Assembly: GCA_037447655.1 (NCBI GenBank)
Contig: JBBHKE010002349.1
Coordinates: 1-64,000, forward strand
Origin: Zygnema cylindricum
Lineage: Eukaryota > Streptophyta > Zygnematophyceae > Zygnematales > Zygnemataceae
Reading direction: 5' to 3'
Length of the DNA stretch: 64,000 nucleotides
Notes under the pieces: generated by a model
Told to the model about the DNA's origin: nothing
Databases searched by the model: none
The model's input: only the letters and a program-made list of their open reading frames with translations
Position numbers and translations under genes: made by a program
Shown here: positions 11,431-34,272 of the stretch, piece after piece
Position numbering within the stretch: position 1 is the stretch's first letter
How the letters are laid out: each line of letters begins with the position of its first letter

Positions 11431-11830
11431 CTCCCCTAAAGCTTTAGACTCAGTGTATTAGCGAAGCTGCGATCTCAAAGCCGCGCAACTGTGATGTCAC
11501 ACTTAGCGCAGCATGGCAGGATAGCAGCGCAGCATGGCAACATAGTGCAACTCTGAGACCTCCATAAGACCTCAAAGTAAGCAGCTCACACGAAGCCTCT
11601 AGGATAACCCTGACCCATTTGTCTTTCAGCACGAATAACAGCCACCCTGGCAAACAAAAGCTCTGACCACCTTCATCCCTGTGAAGGCAAGAATCCCCTG
11701 AGTCGATAGCAAAAAGAATCTCTGAATTTGCTCCTCTGAGGAATACGTTATGGAGGGTCAAAGTTGACCTTTTGTACAGAAGCTCTCTGGGAGAGAGGGT
11801 CATTTCTACCAATTTTTCTAAGTCCTATCT
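11431..11830 (-). pseudogene. Internal 3' remnant of an LTR retrotransposon
   Basis: A 120-codon minus-strand frame (11450-11812) precedes the purine tract of the LTR. It shows repeated CCHAAL/SCHAAL text from a short internal duplication and no recognisable integrase, RT or RNase H motif. Kept as a remnant because of its position. Confidence 0.35.
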
Positions 11831-12310
11831 CTCTCAAAAACTCTATCTACTGGTGTACGGCACCAATCATATTACACTTCCGTACATAAAAGTACAGCTG
11901 TCGGTGTACTTTATGTACGGAATTTGTACGACGTGGCCTAAATGTCGACACATGTCATATCCGGATTCGGTCCCGTAATTCTCGGAGATGCCGCGATCCA
12001 TCGTAATTGTGCCCCGTGTCATCCAATGTGGCGATGACCACAAACCGCCAAGAATCTCTTCCGCGATCTCGGCTTTCTTTTCGGCCGTCCGATTGAATGC
12101 AAATTTCAATCGTAGCCGTCATAAATACTTGTGCGGTATTTGTTTTGTAAAAGAAAAAAAATGCGCGGTACTTGTTTCTTGTCCATACTGAAATCCGTAC
12201 GTTTATATAACGGGATCTATGTAACCGTAAACATCCACCGTTAAATGAATTTTCGTACGTGGTAACATTTAAATAAATATCAAATCCAATAGTATGTATC
12301 GTAACTTCTA

Positions 12311-12435
12311 GCAGTTGCGTTGTCCTTTACTGCACTCAAGTGATGACGCATGTCTTTGTGAAACTTACGCTACAAATTACTACCTTTTTGCCATCACGCT
12401 AATTTACTGAGACTTAAAGTTTTTCAAAATCAACA
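12311..12435 (-). mobile_element. Fragment of a second LTR copy
   Basis: About 85-90% similar by eye to 11310-11430, including the TGTTGATTTT start. Truncated at 12311. Confidence 0.6.
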
Positions 12436-12889
12436 TCTCCTTGGTCGAGGAACACTTTGTTCGTCCCCACGGTGGTCTTTTCAGTTTCTAATTGTGTATT
12501 TGCCTTTCAGTGGGTCTTATAAGATGCGACACGTTCTCTTCTCCTTTTGACTCTGTGGATATGCTTGTTTTTTACACCCTTGTTACGAAATCCATTGCGG
12601 ATGTCTAGGAGTGAATTTCCGATCAGGTTGTCGCTGCCATTAAAATTGAGTTTCTCGAGGCGATTCCCTTTTATTCTTACATAGTTGTCTTCTCTCTTGT
12701 GGTAAACCTAGTTTTGGGGCTCGGTTATCTGCAACACCTATTTTATCCACTCTTTGATTCACGCACGTTCATCTCACAACCCCTATTTAGTTTCGCCTTG
12801 TCCTCCCTCATCCTTTTGTACTTTGCTCACTAGTTTGCTCGTGTGGCCGTGTCTTTGAGCATAGGTGTCAATTTGCTCTGTTTCTTCCA

Positions 12890-13720
12890 TGGGTCGAATT
12901 CATCCAGGCGCATGACACTATTTACGACGCCATTGTGATTATCGCTACGGAGGGGGATTTTTTATGCGTTGGGAGGTTTCTCTTATTATTGTTTCTCACC
13001 TCGTCGATGTTGTTTTGCTCAATGATGCTTGTCCCATCTTTGGTGACATTGTTTTGGAGAATCGTTCTTCGCCTAAAATCGTTGGTAAAGTTATTCAACT
13101 TGTTGGAGTGAACGCTCGTGATGCCGCTAAGACGAAGATGCGTGACTATGCAAACGTAGACCTTTTGGATGACTTTATTCCGATGGCGATCAAGATCTTT
13201 GGTTGTTTAGGTGTTGCATTGGACGAGATTTCCTGCACTTGTGGTGGGCGCTCGTTGGAGCGACAAGGACTTGCGAGCCCTCCTGCTTCATTCCTTGCTT
13301 CATTTTATCGTCAACCTTTATCTATAACGTTATAGCGCGTGCAAGCTTCTACCCTCATCCGATCGGCTATTGCACTTGTGGATCGTCGACTTGTTCCAAA
13401 CCTTGCTCAACGTGCCTTTTGGGGCTTAGGGGACCTATAAGGTTGTTTTTCGTAAAAAAAAAAAAATTGGGGTTAGCTTTGGAGTGTTGGTTTAAATGAA
13501 TAGCAATGTTTTTTCTCTTTAGGCTTGAGTGTTTTTGTTTTCGTGTCATTTTTATGTGTTCACATTGTATTTTTTGTTTTCTTTTCCTTGCTTGTAGTGT
13601 TTAAGTTTTGACCAAACTGCCCCTTTTGTACCCCTAGCCTCACATGGTTTACCATCGCGCTTTTCATTCAATTTGCCTATTTTGGTGGGTTTCAATTATA
13701 AAAATCAAAGAGCCAGGACA
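12890..13720 (+). pseudogene. Degraded LINE 3' portion, copy 1
   Basis: The frame at 12964-13335 contains ARDAAKTKMRDYANVDLLDD and FIPMAIKIFG. This matches the post-RT region common in non-LTR elements (GAAA..KE..KY....FVPLA.ETFGG). Copy 5 at 57600 has DAATSKERDYAHRDPVDQ in the same place. The 3' tail shows the ATGGTTTACCATC hairpin at about 13645. Broken by stops and frameshifts. Confidence 0.55.
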
Positions 13721-14331
13721 CACTGTGTTGGTTTTTGGGAAGATTCAGTTTCGTACATGCGTGCGCGTGCATATATATTTACTTGATATACTGTGGAGAT
13801 TTGAACGGATTTGCGGATTGGGGGTTTATTGCACGAGTAAATTAATTAACTAATTGAGTGGAGCGAAATGCGCTGAACAATGGACGGCGGATCGCGAAGC
13901 GATCCGATTTGAAATATTCGAAGTGTCGTTAAAATACATGAGCTGTAAAAAAATGAGGTGGTGTTTGACAACGTGTTTGCAAAGAGTACAAATTTTGTGT
14001 CCTAAGATGACCTTGTTCTCACGTATATAGTACCTAGCTGAATATTTAAGTCGAAATTGACCTGTGTGAAATTTTTTGACGATTTTTAATATCAGATCTT
14101 AGGTTACGTGGTATGACTCAATTTAGAGCATGTCGTTTATAACTTCTACGCGATAGAATATCATTCAAACTATAACAGCTCGTAATGTTGGCTGTAGAAT
14201 TAAAAAATCTCATGATGAAACGTAGGCCAAATTAAAAACTTTCTATACTAACATTAACTCCATTTTGATGTGAATAACACTATTTAATGGTTTTGGGCCT
14301 AAAAAATCCTTTAACAAACTACAATACAGTA
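13720..14331. other. No gene seen
   Basis: AT-rich DNA with scattered pieces resembling interiors of the TA-bounded elements. Confidence 0.5.
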
Positions 14332-14858
14332 CAACGTGAATCGATATTAGTGTTACAAAACAATTAGTGTAAAAAAAATGTTATCAACTCTAATTTTGGT
14401 TGAAGGCCTTCTACCAAGAAAAAAATCGCTCTAATTTATACAAAACGCTAATTTGGGTATATTTTCTCCATATTGTAGCCGTTATAGTTTGTGTTAACAA
14501 AAACGATTATTGAACAAGTGAGAAGAGGTTTTTGCTATTTTCCCTTATGTTTATGACAAGGAATCAAATTTGAGTGCGCTTTTACGTGGCGACGCACTCA
14601 ATTTCATTTGTCGACGCCTTTTATGTGACACTTATTCTCTAGGTCTGTACTAGATAATGAGCTGCTTTAGTATAGACATACACATTTTGTGCACAACAAT
14701 ATTTAAAAACAATAGAAATTAGAGTAATTAACGCTAGTTAAACATAACCTATATTAGCGAAAAAAAAGTTTGAAAGTTATTAATTATATTATAGGTTTGA
14801 GGGTCAAAACTTGTGAGCGCCGAATTAGCGTTATTAACACTAATAGCGATTCAAGGTG
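14332..14858. mobile_element. TA-bounded MITE, 527 bp
   Basis: Left TA|CAACGTGAATCGATATTAG, right CTAATAGCGATTCAAGGTG|TA. A truncated extra right end follows (CTAATAATGATTAGTGGTAC). Confidence 0.75.
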
Positions 14859-14929
14859 TAGTAATGCTAACACTAATAATGATTAGTGGTACAAGTACAC
14901 GATACTAAAAGTACCCAAAAACCACGACC

Positions 14930-15170
14930 ACGACCTTCGGGGGTGTGGAGTTTAGTTTGTTGAGGTTGTGTAGTCAATTTGTATAGTGTCAGCTTTAGTA
15001 AATTTGCTTGATATGGCTGTTATTCTAGTTAGATTTGGTGTCTTCACGTTTTTTCTTTCCTCTAGTTTCCTTTGGCTATTTTTTAGCATTAAGCGTTTTT
15101 TTCCCTTTTTTGAACCCCTTTGTACCTTGATGAGTTTTTCCATAGCACTTTTTGGAATAAAACATTGAAA
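14930..15170 (+). mobile_element. 5'-truncated LINE 3' tail
   Basis: Closely matches 58390-58640: GGTGTGGAGTTTAGTTT, then AGTAAATTTGCTTG, then TTAGCATTAAGCG, then ATGAGTTTTTCCATAGCAC. No coding part remains, as expected from incomplete reverse transcription. Confidence 0.65.
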
Positions 15171-16762
15171 CTACCCAAAAATATCCATCGCGGCCTAAAA
15201 GGCAGCACAGTACAGTAATGTACAGTACTGTACTGTAATACACACTGCAGGAAAGACAAATACAAACGCACAGTTCCGTACCATTTTATACCGTACTGTA
15301 TCGTCACATGCAATCCAAAAAGTATTAAGGTACGTCCCCATGTATTAATGTATCGACTTTCTTCTGTCATTTTCACCCAAAGCGGAGTTCCGTACGATAA
15401 AAATTCAGCCGTAAAAAAAAAATCTTTAAAAGTACAGCAAACGTCAAGTCGATACTTTGAATGTACTTCATGTTTGTCGTCATGTTAACGAATTTTGGCG
15501 TTTTCTTTTTTTCGACCTCCGGGCAAGAGAATCCAACCCGTCAAAAAACTTTATCGAAAATCACCTCGCGAGTGGATTTTATGGAAAGTATCGTTCAAAT
15601 AACGAATGAAAAACGACCCACGCAGGCGCCACATGAGTTGAATTTTTTTTAGGACGAGGGAGAGCACTCGCTATTTTTTCTCCTTGCCCGTCACGTGCAT
15701 GTACGGAAAAGGTGAACCTGTACGGAAAAATGTGCAAGGGTGTCAGGCCTCCACTTTCATTCATGGGTCCTTTGCATAAATTTGGGCCGTTGTCGCCTCT
15801 CCCCTCTCCCGCTTACACTATCGCTTTTATCTCACACTTTTTAAAATGAGGCACGCCAATACTGTTATGAAATGAAAGATATTTGAAAAATAATTATTTT
15901 TACTACCTTTATGTATATTTTTATGCCAAGTCGAGTGAGAAAAGTCGAAAAAACGAAATGAGATAGCCATGGCAGAATGTTGTTGTATTTGTGACGTCGA
16001 CGTTTTCACACGTGAGCATGGCGTCACAATGTCACAAATCCCTAAACATCTGCCATGTCATAAAATTACTAAAATCTAGACGTCTACAACTATCGTTGTT
16101 TTTGTTGGCGTCACCGATTGTCGAATAATTTGTAGTCTTCTTCATTTGTCACAAAGTTGTACCTACGTCATACAACCGACACATGTCAAAGTTCCGATTT
16201 CATTTTCGCACATTGGGACGTTTTTAAAAGTAGTACGGAACACTTTACTACAGTTCAAAATACTTTTTCAAAGTGTCGATTCCATGGGGACGTACCCTTA
16301 GGGCGTGTTCTCATGTGTTCAAGTAAAGGTTTTTTTTTGTCGTTTTGACAAAAAATGGGACTTCCAACGAGAAAATATTATGTCGTGCGACAAATGGGTA
16401 AAAATACAAGTACATTTTGCGTCATCTTGGAAATTAGAAGGTGCGACAATTTGGCGTTATTATCATCGCGACCCACTTACAGCTCATCTTCACACTTGCA
16501 ATGGAATCAAATCGCGACTTGGTTTTAATCAAAATACTACCGCATTGACAAATAAAAAGCCTGGATTACACGCGTCAAACATTTTCATTTTTTTATTTTT
16601 TTTGCAGTTGGGAGAGTACAAGAAAATAAAGTTGTTTGTCCGTTTGCAAACAATTCGTTTGTTACTTTGTTTGTTTGGTTGTATGGACAAGCGGTCGGAC
16701 AGGGGAAAAACTCGACGTCTACAATGTCACGCTGAACATTCAATGTCACTTTCACTACGGTA
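15170..16762. other. No gene seen
   Basis: Contains gtacagtact-rich repeats (15200-15310) and short ORFs. The longest (16305-16781, 158 codons) lacks recognisable motifs and runs into a MITE end. Confidence 0.5.
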
Positions 16763-16961
16763 CACCTTGAATCGTTATTAGCGTATAGAAATTATTAGTG
16801 TAAAAAAAAAATTAGCGTCGTTCATTCTAATTTAGTGCCAGGAGACGTGGCAGATTACGGTCCACTTCCTTAAATAGTGTAATTTATTATATTTAAGGTA
16901 TCAATGTCAAAATTTTAGGGTGCCGATATAGCGTACATAAGGCTAATAACGATTCACGGTG
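16763..16961. mobile_element. TA-bounded MITE, 199 bp
   Basis: TA|CACCTTGAATCGTTATTAG and CTAATAACGATTCACGGTG|TA. The core GAGACGTGGCAGATTACGGT matches the other copies of about 200 bp. Confidence 0.88.
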
Positions 16962-16968
16962 TACAGTA

Positions 16969-17507
16969 CATCGTGAATCGTTATTAGACTATAAAAATTA
17001 TTAGTGTCAATAATGAATTAGTGTCATTGATGTTAATTTGTGTATCAATCCCATTGTGAAAAATGTTTAATCGTAATTTATCCATAACGCTGATTTAGGT
17101 ATACAGAATCCGCCGTCATTACGTATATGTTAAAATAGGTTGGAGCACAAAATTTGACAATCCGTACCATGTCTCGTCCTTCCATTGTAATGAATCCATA
17201 ATTCTAATTTAGGTTTATTCTAAATTCTCGACTCCACGTTTATTCTAAGCGTAGTTCTGTATGTAACAGATAAGTAAACTACAATTTCCGTATGAGTTTC
17301 GGTAACGAAGTACAGTGCTGTACGAGCATTCACATTCCGTACACCACACTATCCATGAAATGAGTACGGTTTCACCATTGACGCTAATTCACAAGAACCG
17401 TAATTAACGTCAAAGATAAATTAGATTCATTCACTGTATTTCGGGTATCAATGTCAAAATTTTGGGGTGCCGATATAGAGTACATTACTTTAATTACGAT
17501 TCGCGGT
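16969..17507. mobile_element. TA-bounded MITE, 539 bp
   Basis: TA|CATCGTGAATCGTTATTAG and TAATTACGATTCGCGGTG|TA. Separated from the previous element by only CAG and the two TAs. Confidence 0.85.
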
Positions 17508-18058
17508 GTACAGCCCATTTGTAGACGTAGGCGATTGCTTTTGTTGTCCACGTGTGGGGAGCTCCTTGGTGTCGACAATCCGCAGTATGTCAGGAGGTCG
17601 TTGTAGTGTACAAATGTCCGCAGTTTGTCCGGAGCTCGTCGGCGTCTACAAATGTCCACAGTTTGTTGGCGTCTACAGGTGTCGCAAGATATTGGCGACG
17701 TCTACAACTGTCACATATTCGATGTAATGAAGGCGCAAGTAACGATTGACATAGGCACACTTTGAAAAGTACACCGTACAATCTGCGCTAAAATCTAAAG
17801 TAGCGTTTCAAAGTTTCGGTTACATGGGAACACGCACTTAGAAACATCGAAACGCGCGCGCGCACGACACCCATTCACAGCGTGAGGTGTTTTTTTAGCC
17901 GACGAATAACAGGTGAGCTTCTCAAAGCCGACCTACGTACCGCTATTGGATGCCGCCGTTAGCCGAATCTCCGAAAGCCGTGCGATTCCGAAACAACTCG
18001 GCGGTGCAGATCGCGTACAAAGGTTCGAGCGCTTCCCTGCATCCCCGTAACGTAACCG
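17508..18058. other. Upstream region of the lipase gene
   Basis: Contains a loose tandem repeat (17580-17705) of tccgcagtttgt-ggcgtctacaa units. GC content rises from 17840 to the start codon, as expected of a promoter and 5' UTR. No motif is clear enough to call. Confidence 0.45.
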
Positions 18059-28471
<10,413 letters not shown>

Positions 28472-28799
28472 ATTTTGAGTGGAATTAGAAGTTCAATAAT
28501 TTGTCAGTCTTAGGTTTTAAACACGCATGTGAATCTTCGACAATATCGTCTTTTGTACTTTTTGGTTTGGTTTTTCATGTCAAACTTACCGAGGATGAGG
28601 AATGTTTTAGTTACAATTGCAATTCTCACTTGCTATGCATGTGTTTGTATTTGTACTATCATCAAAAAATGTTCAAAAGGTACTGCGATGAATTCCAAAT
28701 TCAATATTTTTTGTTTTATGACTTTTTTATTATGTCATAAAACAAGTTTAATAGAATTAACTATTTTCAATTCCTTTGAAAGCGTCCAGCTCTCGAATG

Positions 28800-28935
28800 T
28801 GAGAGCACCCTTCAAGCATCCACCAATTTTGAGAACCTGATGTTTCAAAAAGCCGTCCAGTTTGTTTTTTTTTGTTCCCGTGTACTCAAATGGTTTACCA
28901 TTGTGCTTTTGCATTTATGTCTTCCTTTAAAAAGC
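28800..28935 (+). mobile_element. LINE 3' tail fragment
   Basis: CAAATGGTTTACCATTGTGC with flanking text resembling 13600-13720. Lies 3' of the lipase stop. Confidence 0.4.
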
Positions 28936-28939
28936 ACAA

Positions 28940-30185
28940 AGAGCATTTTTTTACTTCCAAAAAGCCTAGACGCAAAGTTTTTTTGAATTTCGCTCAAACA
29001 TAAACATTTTTACAACAGTAATTTTCAAGTAGGTAATTACAATTTCTGTTTTGTCGGGGTGAAACAAATCACAAGGTGTGCCCAAACATGCCTGTGGTAC
29101 ATGTGTACACAACCCATACCTCGAGATTATTGTGCAATGACATTACCTTTTACCTCTACATTTTGTCGCAATAAAACAGCACTTTTGACATCGACACTCG
29201 GTGAGAATATTTCTTTAACACCGTTGGAAAAAACCCTACAAAAAAGTTTAAGAACAACAATTCCCATGGAAAAGGACCAGGAAAAAAAATGCATCTGCTG
29301 CAAATGGGCCAAAAAAAAAAGCTGAAGGTGCAGATAAGACAATTATTCCTATTGATCGTCAAGTGATATTCATCGAATGTGACATTTTAATTTAAGGTTC
29401 TTCCGTAATTTTTGAGCGACTTTTTTTTGGATTTGTAAATTCCAACAACTCTAAACTACGACATCTTTCACCCCCTTTTTACCACTGACATTTTCCCAAT
29501 AAATTAGTATAAGAGTAATAAATTAAATTGAGGAACTCAACCTTATATTTTAACTAATTTTTAACAGCCCATACTACATGGGTTTTGGGCATTTCGTAGG
29601 CAAAAACAGACTTTGCATAGTATATGGACCTACAATTATGAAAATTAAAACCTTTTCACAACACTACTTGAGGACGAAATAAACATTTTTGAGTCCACAT
29701 CAGTGCTTGAGAAGGTTGAGATCCACAGATTTCTTCAAAAAAGAATCAAAATCACAAGAAACATAAAAAAAATCTAAAATATTCTTAGCACTTAAAAACA
29801 CAAAAAGTCCAAAATCAGGAAGAAATCCCAAAAGACAAACGACTGATGTGAAGATCCAAACGGCCCAACTGTGTCAAAATTTGTCCTATTATATAAAAAA
29901 CATTCCTATACATTAGAAATAAACCCTGTTACTTCGCCAAACCGGAAAAAAACATAGTTTTTCACTTACGCTAGTTGTTCCCCTTTTTTTTTTCCACACT
30001 GCACGAATCGACGATGTTTAGGAACCTCAAAAAACTAAGAAAAAATATATCGAGGAAAAGGAAGGAAAGGTCCATCAACCTCCAAGCTCACTGACGAGGC
30101 TCGACTTAAGAAACACGTCGTATTCTAAACAAACAAAAGAGAGGTAGTCACTCGATCCTCCACTACAGAGAGCATTTCATTTCCC
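28940..30185. other. Convergent intergenic space between lipase and PRP6
   Basis: AT-rich with short ORFs lacking motifs. It should hold the 3' ends of both genes; no polyadenylation signal is clear enough to place. Confidence 0.5.
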
Positions 30186-33100
30186 TCACTCGTCTACTTT
30201 TCCTATAGACACAACTACTTTTTTCAGAATCGACTCCGTCGACAAATGGGCATTTTTTACCGCTTTCGATACTCGAGTCCACGTCTCTCCCTTCCGTGGC
30301 TCCGTTGCCACACACTTCCGTACCACATCTGCCTGTAGTTCCTCTGTCCCATGTTGGAGCTCAAACTTATAGTACAACGCCCAAAAGTCACCGATTTCCG
30401 GCTTTAACGTCACAGCTCTGGCAAACCAGTTTCGAGCCTTTTCGACTTTCCGGTCAGCCCAAAAAAGTTTCGCGACGGCCGCGATGACGTGAGGGTCGTG
30501 ATCGCTTCGTTTCACGGCATCGACACTCTTCGATTTCCGTTGAGGCCGGGCCACCATCTCAATCGACTCCGCCCACAGTATTCCACTCGTAGGACAGTCT
30601 TGCAACGCCTTTGCCATAATAGAATCGGCAACCTTCTTATTCCCGGCTCTCAGTTCCGTTCGAATGGCCGCGAGCCACATTTCTGGATTTTGCGGATTCT
30701 TATGCCTCGCCTGTTCCAATATGGCCCGAGCTTTGCTTAAACCTCCAACCTTCTCCTCTAGCTGAGCGGCGGAAAGCCATAGAGGAGTACTTTTAGGGCA
30801 ATGCTTTAATCCTCGCTGGTAGACATCTCGCGCACTCTGTTTACAGAATGACCACACAACCAAACAAAAACAAAAACAAAAACGACAAAATGGTTTCAGA
30901 GTATATTCCATTCCCTCACTCCATACAAGGTGTCACAAAAGAAGAGACTTTTTTCAATCGAGTGTGGAAGTCGGACAGAGTTTAGACGCACAATAAGCGT
31001 GAACATGAAAAGACCATCTCCTTGTTCGTATTATGACAACACAAAATCCTTAACACTTGAGGCCTCTATACTTTCACTTTCCTCCACATAAAACATTTGC
31101 AACCAAAAACAAGGTTTTTTACAGATTAAGTGACTTCATGTACAGTCTGACAGCTTTCACTTATTTCTGGCAACAAATATGATGCTCAGGAACAAAACCC
31201 GCGCTTCCCCACAATACCAAAACAGGGAATTCAATACCGAATACATACCATAACAATGAAATACCAAAGAATACACCAATAAATATAAATGATAAACATG
31301 AAATACCGAAACAGCAAATTCAGTAATAACTACAAATGATAACCACATATAAACAAACAATTCGTCAATAAAACATACAATAACTATGAAATACCAAAAC
31401 AGTGAATTCGCCAATAAATACATATAATAACCATGAAATACGGAAACAGCACAAATAAATGCATATAACGATAAAGACATACAATAAACATACACCTGCA
31501 AAAGATGGAGACAACCAGGTCCAAAAATAGTACCAGATAGATGGAACACCAAACAGGAAGAGACCAGGCACAAATCCTATGACAAAGAAACGATCAGGCA
31601 CAAAACCAGACAGGATGAAGATACAGAAAGATCACATAAAATGCAAGAACAGCATGAAACAAAATCATTTTTTTTAAAAGGTGGCACATCTGCCCGCTAC
31701 TTTTTCCTGCCTTATTATTTTTGCCCACACATAAAAACAAACATCTCCACAATTTAGTAATTGACATGCCACACAGCTTAGTTTTATACATACATCAACT
31801 CGACCTTCCCGTGCTTCCAGTTGTCCCAGCATGAGCCAAAGCTTGTGGAAATCAGGAAATCGCCTCAGGCCTTCCTCCAACAACCCCTTCTCTTCATCCA
31901 CATTCCCAACCTCTCTTTCCAAAATCGCCGACTTCATCCACACTCTCTCAGTTCCTCCTCTCTCGCGTGCCTTTGCCAACAAAATCCTCGCCCTTTCAGG
32001 TTCCTTGTTCTCAAATTCCAGTTTAAAGGCGGCCAGCCAAATTTCCTCTGAATTAGGAATCGCAGCGTACGCCTCTTCCAATATCGCTCTCGCCGACGGC
32101 ACATCGCCAGCTAACCATTTCTCCTTAGCTCCCATTAGCCATAAAACCTCCGCTTGAGGACAAAAAGTGACAGCTTTCCGTAAAAGAGCGTCCAACGAAT
32201 CTCGAGTTCCATGGCTTTTTTCTAATTGCGCTGCCTTCAACCAAACTGACTTCTTTCCAGGGAAAACAGAAAGTGCATGAGCATATATGGCTCTCGCCGT
32301 CTCTACCGATCCTCGAGCGATACATTCCGTCGCATCGGCCATCCATGTCCTCTTTCTATCCTCTTCTTCTACTCCAAATCCGACTGTAAAATTAATGATG
32401 GCTTTACAAGAAACCACGGAACCGGCTCTTTCCGCAGCTTCTGCCTCTTTCAACCACGCCTCTCTGTCTATTTCCACTCCGACTCTTTGCAGATGCTTTA
32501 TGGCTCTTTCAATAAGTTTACCAACCATAACTACATTTCCATTCGCTTCTTCAAGTTTCGCAGCCGTAATCCAAATAGTCGGATCTGTCGGAATTGTATG
32601 CATAGCCCTATTTAATACTTTTTTTGCATTTTCATAAGTCTCTAATCTTGCCAACGCCAACCACAACTCCACGTGTAAAGGACAACATTCGACGGCTCTT
32701 GACAACAATATCCTCGCATCATCTTCATTCGCCAATTCTACCACTGCTTTCCAAAGTCGTACAGAATCGGGAATATGCTCCAAAGCCTTTCTCAAAACCC
32801 TAGATTTTGCAGAATCGTCGTGCTCCAATCTTGCAGCTTGCATCCATAACTTCACAGAATTTGGGATTGCCTTAACTCCCTTTGCAAGTACTGATTTCGC
32901 CGATTCTGGAGTAGCCAATCGACACGCTTCGAGCCATACATCTTCATTTTGAGGACATTCTTCACATCCTTTATGAATAAAGCCTCTCGCCGTTTGAATT
33001 TTCCCTGCGACCTCTTCTAATCTTGCTGCAGCTATCCAACCAGGTGCATGTTTAGGGTTCGTCGAAATTACTGATTTCAAAAGAAGTCTCGCTTTTTTAA

Positions 33101-34272
33101 TATCCGATATCTCTGCGTCACTTGTAATCTTCATACTCTTCAAGTCCGTCAAATAGCCCTTAGGATCTACCACAGTTTGCCCTGTAACAGAATCTGAAAG
33201 TCTGTCTAGCTTAAGACTAAGTACAGTTCCTCTTCCTTCTCCGACTGCAGTTAAATCTGTAACTGGTGTTTGACCAAAAGGTGTATCCAAACCTCCTCCT
33301 TTCCCTCTCGGATCCAAAGCAGTTACATGCTCTTGTTCTTGTCTCGCTTTCTCAAGAAGAGTGTCAGGAACAGGAACGAAACTTTCAAATCTTTTCTTTT
33401 TATTCCTTAGACTATAATCTCCTATTTCAGGAATGCTTTCCCATTCATCTCCAGACATAGTAACTAATTTCCTCTTCAAATCAGCAAATTGTTCAGTAAT
33501 CTTCGGATTGTTCGCTCGATACTTCTCAATCTCTTCTTTCAACCTTTGTTCTCTCCTATCCTTCCTTCTAGAATCCATTCTCGCATCCACAGCTTCCCAA
33601 ACTTCATCCGCTTCCTTATCGTCTTCGTCATACTCTCCACTCGCAAAAAGACCGACATCGTTACCTTCAAACTCGTCAAACTTTTGATTCTCGTCGTACT
33701 TTTTCTCTTTGTCCTTCTCATCTTCTTCTTCTCCTTCTTCTTCTTCTTTCCTCGGCGCAGCAGCTGGCACTCCTGGTACTCTATCTGGCAAATCGGGAGC
33801 TGCTCTGGCAGGTCCAATATCAGACCTAGTAGTAAAGCCAGTAGCTCCTCTTCCTAAACCAGCCACATATCCTGGAGGAGGTCTCAAATTCAAATCAAGC
33901 CTCACTTTTGGAATCACAGGAGCTTGCATCCCTCCTCTGAGACGGAAAACAAGGTTAGCGGTTGAGTCCTTGGTGGTATGGTACACCGCCAATCGCTATT
34001 AGAGTATATAACGCTAATACGGTGCCCCTAAACTAAATAAGAATCAATAACGCTAATTATTTTTTGACGCTATTTAATCCTTGACTCTAATAGCGATTGG
34101 CGGTGTAGTGTGAGAGGGAGGGTGAGTCTTCAAACTGTATTCCGAAATGGATGAGACGTTGATAATGAGTAAGAATTTTAGTTTTCTGTTCGATTAGGGT
34201 TTTGAGGTGGTGAACAGTATTAGAGGGTTCAAGGAGGACAGAGAGAGAGTCGTAAAAGCTAAAAATCTGCAA
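30186..34272 (-). CDS. PRP6: Pre-mRNA splicing factor PRP6 / STA1 (U4/U6.U5 tri-snRNP)
   Basis: PRP6 bridges U5 and U4/U6 snRNPs in the nucleus. Main exon 31794-33929 and last exon 30186-30836 are joined by an intron with donor GAT|GTATGT and acceptor acag|AGT, phase 0. From the internal Met MQAPVIP this gives 928 residues; human PRPF6 is 941. The PRP1 N-terminal domain is clear: [19 protein letters not shown] near residue 30, then an acidic E/D/K run, [18 protein letters not shown] and [16 protein letters not shown]. The rest consists of HAT/TPR-like helical repeats with W..A..LE signatures to the C terminus. Wording such as [10 protein letters not shown] is plant-like. Upstream of MQAPV the frame reads a ubiquitin-like tail ending LRGG, as in plant STA1, but this Ubl exon is interrupted by a 122-bp MITE (see 34106-34272). 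The first coding exon with an ATG upstream of the Ubl was not found. Translation from MQAPV would give an essentially complete PRP6 lacking the Ubl. Confidence 0.93.
31200..31660. repeat. About 55-bp minisatellite in the PRP6 intron
   Basis: Seven or eight units of ataccaaaacagtgaattc, gccaataaatacata and acaataaccatgaa. Unique to the intron 30837-31793. Confidence 0.85.
33984..34105. mobile_element. 122-bp TA-bounded MITE inside the PRP6 coding exon
   Basis: Terminal inverted repeats start CACCGCCAATCGCTATTAG and end with the reverse complement GCGATTGGCGGTG. The element is flanked on each side by TA (33982-33983 and 34106-34107). The inside is AT-rich with no ORF. The same TIR borders other elements in this window (6890, 44804, 56028). 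With one TA it adds 124 bp, not a multiple of three, and it brings a TAG stop into the Ubl frame. Confidence 0.9.
34106..34272 (-). CDS. PRP6: Ubiquitin-like domain exon of PRP6, interrupted by a MITE
   Basis: Minus-strand reading from 34269 gives [19 protein letters not shown], then [19 protein letters not shown]. This aligns along its length with ubiquitin (QIF, LEPSDT, QRLIFAGKQLED, LSDY). It then runs into the inverted repeat of the element at 33984-34105 and stops. The remaining Ubl strand ([16 protein letters not shown]) resumes just beyond the element at about 33980. Excising the element and one TA joins LSHY to [12 protein letters not shown] in frame, the same length as ubiquitin. The codon at the left edge is TTG, not ATG. 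An acceptor-like gcttgcag abuts ATT, so an upstream exon should supply the start. This may be a broken allele or an unusual splicing case. Confidence 0.75.

Noticed and set aside
16305-16781. 158-codon plus-strand ORF
   Set aside because: No recognisable domain, biased composition, and its end overlaps the TIR of the MITE at 16763.
33930-34110. MITE in PRP6 as a canonical intron
   Set aside because: The left TIR gives a TAG stop before any GT donor, and the nearest upstream GT would delete conserved Ubl residues.
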